The notes beneath the pieces are model-generated. The model saw only the letters and a list, made by a program, of their open reading frames with translations. It was not told the DNA's origin and made no database searches. From Fibrobacter succinogenes (lineage in GTDB: Bacteria > Fibrobacterota > Fibrobacteria > Fibrobacterales > Fibrobacteraceae): 64,000 nt of DNA. The stretch is taken from the NCBI GenBank assembly GCA_902794535.1, contig CADBHQ010000016.1:1-64000 (forward strand), given 5' to 3'. Every line of letters starts with the position of its first letter. The stretch's first letter is position 1. This document shows, piece after piece, positions 61,688-64,000 of the stretch. Made by a program: the position numbers and the translations under genes.

Positions 61688-62519
61688 AGGTTCGCTGAAT
61701 TTTATTGAATACAACAATTCCGACGGCGAGAATGAATACGGCAAAGCCGGCGGTATAGCCGAGTGCTGCCCAACTGAATTCGCCAACACCGAGCATACCG
61801 AACTTGAAGGTCTCCATGATGCTGGTAAGCGGGTTTGCCTGCATCAGCATTTTCAGACGAGGGTCTTCGATGGTACTGAGCGGGTAAATCACTGGCGTAG
61901 CGTACATCCACAGTTGCACAATAAAAGAGAGCAAGAAAGTGAGGTCGCGATACTTGGTGGTTAAGCTGCTGAATAGCACGCCGAAACCGAGGGCGAGCGC
62001 CGCGATTAATACGATAAGAATCGGTGTGAGCAACAGGTACGCATTGGGGTGTACTGGGGCGTCGGTGAAAATCAGGTAGTACGCAAATACCAAGAAAAAC
62101 AGTCCCATCTGAATGCTGAGTCGCACTAGATTGCTGGTAACGGTTGCTAGGGGTACTACCAAACGGGGAAAATATACCTTGCCGAACATGTTCGCATTTT
62201 CAATGAACGTTTTGCTGGTTTGGTTCAGACATTCCGAAAAATAGGTCCAAAGACAGATGCCCGCTAGGTAGAAAAGCGGTTGCGGTAGGCCGTCGGTGCT
62301 GATTTTGGCAATGCCGCCAAATACAACCATGAACATCACGGTAGTCATAATGGGCTGGATAAAGAACCACAGCGGTCCTAAAATGGTCTGCTTGTACCAG
62401 GTGACTATATCGCGTTTTACGAACATTCGGTAAAGGTCGCGGTACTGCCAAAGTTCACCGAAGTCTATCGAGAGTAGGCTTGCTTTGGGCTTAATAACGG
62501 TGGTCCATTGTGTATCCAT
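61671..62519 (-). CDS. wzm: O-antigen ABC transporter permease
   Basis: A 282-residue ABC-2-type permease with six hydrophobic segments: YRMFVKRDIVTWYKQTILGPLWFFIQP, MFMVVFGGIAKI, VYFPRLVVPLATV and LWMYATPVIYPLS are typical of Wzm/TagG. With Wzt it exports the polysaccharide of this locus. The gene is divergent from the next membrane-protein gene by only 25 bases. Its ATPase partner is at 56345-57640, separated by a convergent gene pair and the pseudogene. Confidence 0.92.
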   Translation of the reverse strand: MDTQWTTVIKPKASLLSIDFGELWQYRDLYRMFVKRDIVTWYKQTILGPLWFFIQPIMTTVMFMVVFGGIAKISTDGLPQPLFYLAGICLWTYFSECLNQTSKTFIENANMFGKVYFPRLVVPLATVTSNLVRLSIQMGLFFLVFAYYLIFTDAPVHPNAYLLLTPILIVLIAALALGFGVLFSSLTTKYRDLTFLLSFIVQLWMYATPVIYPLSTIEDPRLKMLMQANPLTSIMETFKFGMLGVGEFSWAALGYTAGFAVFILAVGIVVFNKIQRTFMDTV

Positions 62520-62544
62520 ATGTTATAAAATATATATTTCTTGT

Positions 62545-64000
62545 ATGCCTTTTAAACGAGCTTTTTTGTATTCGGTCGTAATCAACCTGTTCTTTTTGGT
62601 GCTTTGCCTTGTTTTCGGCGACATTAAGTTTGGTGCGATAGACGACTACTTTATGGCGGCGGTTTTGACTGGTGCCCATGGCACAGATTATAACCCGCAT
62701 ATGCTTTTTGTGAATGCGATTTATGGCTACGCCTTGTTGCCGCTGTACCACTTATTCCCCAAAGTGGGGTGGTACTACATTGGCGAAATGTTTGCCGTGT
62801 TTGTGTCTTTTACGGCGATTGGTTATGTGCTGTTGCGGCGGTGTGGCGAACGTTGGGGGCTTTTGCTGGCAACACTTTATACAGCCATGTTCGCTAGTGA
62901 TTTTTACTTGGTAATCCAGTTTACGCAGTGTGCTTCTATTTTGAGCGCGGCGGGGATGCTCTTATTCGCCCATGGCTTGGGGAACAAGAAATACCAATCG
63001 GTAGCATTGGGTGTGTTCCTGTTGCTTTGGGGCTCTGTGATGCGCTGGCAAGCCTTTTTGATGGGAATGCCCTTCTTTTGCGTGGGGCTGCTGTTTAACT
63101 TGAAACAGTGTTGGAAGTTCAAGTGGGTTACAGTGGCTGGTCTTGCAGTTATGTTTGCTGGGGCTTATGCCATGCACCTCTTTGATGCATCGCTGTATAA
63201 GAATGCGGAGTATGCTCCTTATGTAAATATTCAAAATCCGCGAGCCGCTTTGGGCGATGGTTCCAATTACAATAAAAATGCTGTTTATGAGGATCTTGAA
63301 GAGACTAGTAAGTCGGGAAAAGATTACCTTATGCAAACTAATTGGACTTTTTACGATACCGAAACGTTTGCCGTTGACAGTATGCGTGCTATAGTTGATG
63401 TGATTGGAGTTTATCGTGATAAGATTAAATGTGGTGATATCCCGCGGTTATTGCTGATTGCTTTGGGGCATTCGCTGCAATCACCACTGTTTTGGACTTG
63501 GTTTATTTTCTGCTTGCTAATATGGACTACAAACCGCAAAAAGTTCTTGTATTTGTGGGCGAGTCTCGCGGTAGTTCTGTATTTGATGTCTATGTTGCTG
63601 GCTATGAACCGATTGGTATATCGTGTAGAGAGCGGCTTTTGGCTTTATGCGGCGGTACTTGCTGTGCCATTGTGGGGGCGGTTTCGTTATGAATTGCCGC
63701 GCAAGTTGGTGGTTGTGGTGGTTGTAGTTGTAGCATTTGTGAACGTGTTCATTTATGCTACAAGTGGTGAGTTGGTCCGTGATCCTAGTTCTGGTAAATC
63801 TCGCTATCTTGTCCTTCAAGATTCTACGGACTATGATCAGGTGTTCGCCTATATTGATAGTCAACCAGATAAGATGTTCTTGCTGAGCATGAATGCTTAC
63901 ATGCGCTTTAGCCACCACAAAAATCCGCCTTACCTGGCGGAACCCATCGGTAGTTACCGCCGCACGGTGTCATTGGGTTACTGGACCCCGTACTTGCCGG
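62545..64000 (+). CDS. Polytopic membrane protein, 3'-truncated by window edge
   Basis: An open frame of at least 485 residues runs from ATG at 62545 to the window end. It has a first membrane segment AFLYSVVINLFFLVLCLVFG followed by a loop DDYFMAAVLTGAHGTDYNP, then nine or more hydrophobic segments. The early DDY motif and topology resemble glucosyltransferase/GtrII-like or DUF6056-like GT-C enzymes that modify O-antigens in the periplasm; this is a guess. No ribosome site precedes the ATG. It is divergent from wzm. Confidence 0.6.
   Translation, partial: MPFKRAFLYSVVINLFFLVLCLVFGDIKFGAIDDYFMAAVLTGAHGTDYNPHMLFVNAIYGYALLPLYHLFPKVGWYYIGEMFAVFVSFTAIGYVLLRRCGERWGLLLATLYTAMFASDFYLVIQFTQCASILSAAGMLLFAHGLGNKKYQSVALGVFLLLWGSVMRWQAFLMGMPFFCVGLLFNLKQCWKFKWVTVAGLAVMFAGAYAMHLFDASLYKNAEYAPYVNIQNPRAALGDGSNYNKNAVYEDLEETSKSGKDYLMQTNWTFYDTETFAVDSMRAIVDVIGVYRDKIKCGDIPRLLLIALGHSLQSPLFWTWFIFCLLIWTTNRKKFLYLWASLAVVLYLMSMLLAMNRLVYRVESGFWLYAAVLAVPLWGRFRYELPRKLVVVVVVVVAFVNVFIYATSGELVRDPSSGKSRYLVLQDSTDYDQVFAYIDSQPDKMFLLSMNAYMRFSHHKNPPYLAEPIGSYRRTVSLGYWTPYLP

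Overview
The window reads as chromosome of a Fibrobacter-type bacterium (phylum Fibrobacterota). The clearest pointers are a regulator of the TIGR02147 paralogous family (first defined in Fibrobacter succinogenes) coupled to a lipoprotein, two CotH-like lipoproteins, a secreted GH5 enzyme, type IV prepilins, and several families of structured intergenic repeats. The assignment is inferred from gene content; no rRNA or tRNA gene was seen. Housekeeping genes are moderately GC-rich. The two polysaccharide loci are visibly AT-rich, as such exchangeable islands often are.

Layout. 1-1132: 3' part of a glutamate synthase small subunit, then a repeat and a terminator. 1490-18067: one plus-strand, tightly packed Wzx/Wzy-type polysaccharide operon. 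Its order is WecG/TagA transferase, UDP-glucose dehydrogenase, two GT4 transferases, Wzy-like polymerase, a third GT4, serine-acetyltransferase-like enzyme, ATP-grasp ligase, polysaccharide deacetylase, Wzx flippase, a BCCT transporter fused to a second ATP-grasp ligase, a secreted GH5 hydrolase and a HAD-domain protein. 18071-20725: two minus-strand CotH lipoproteins. 20895-29656: secreted protein, DnaQ-like exonuclease, GH3 enzyme with a frameshifted end, a broken topoisomerase III gene, GT2 synthase, SstT symporter, and a queuosine operon (queF plus YhhQ-type transporter) behind a preQ1-I-type riboswitch. 29961-45395: Tex, TIGR02147 regulator plus lipoprotein, ferredoxin, argB-argD, B12/radical SAM protein, MORN-repeat protein, ApaH-like phosphatase, pseudouridine synthase, Ppx/GppA phosphatase, histone-H1-like protein, panB, recO and a HIT protein. 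45400-49100: two prepilin-type proteins, an Rpn-family nuclease and a secreted protein. 49230-64000: a second polysaccharide locus of the ABC-transporter (Wzm/Wzt) type with GT2 and GT8 transferases, two acyltransferase-3 proteins, a TupA-type ATP-grasp protein and a membrane phosphoglycerol-transferase-like enzyme. In this locus wzm and wzt are separated by other genes and an ORF6N pseudogene.

How the genes work together. The first locus can make a UDP-sugar precursor (Ugd), build a repeat unit (WecG plus three GT4), flip it (Wzx) and polymerise it (Wzy). The deacetylase, acetyltransferase and two sibling ATP-grasp ligases suggest decoration of the glycan. The most unusual object is the single polypeptide joining a complete BCCT-type betaine/carnitine/choline transporter to an ATP-grasp ligase. 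It suggests uptake of a small zwitterion coupled to its activation or ligation, perhaps onto the polysaccharide. This is inference.

Several genes carry small out-of-frame deletions (topB twice, the panB start, the GH3 3' end). These may be real decay or sequence/assembly errors.
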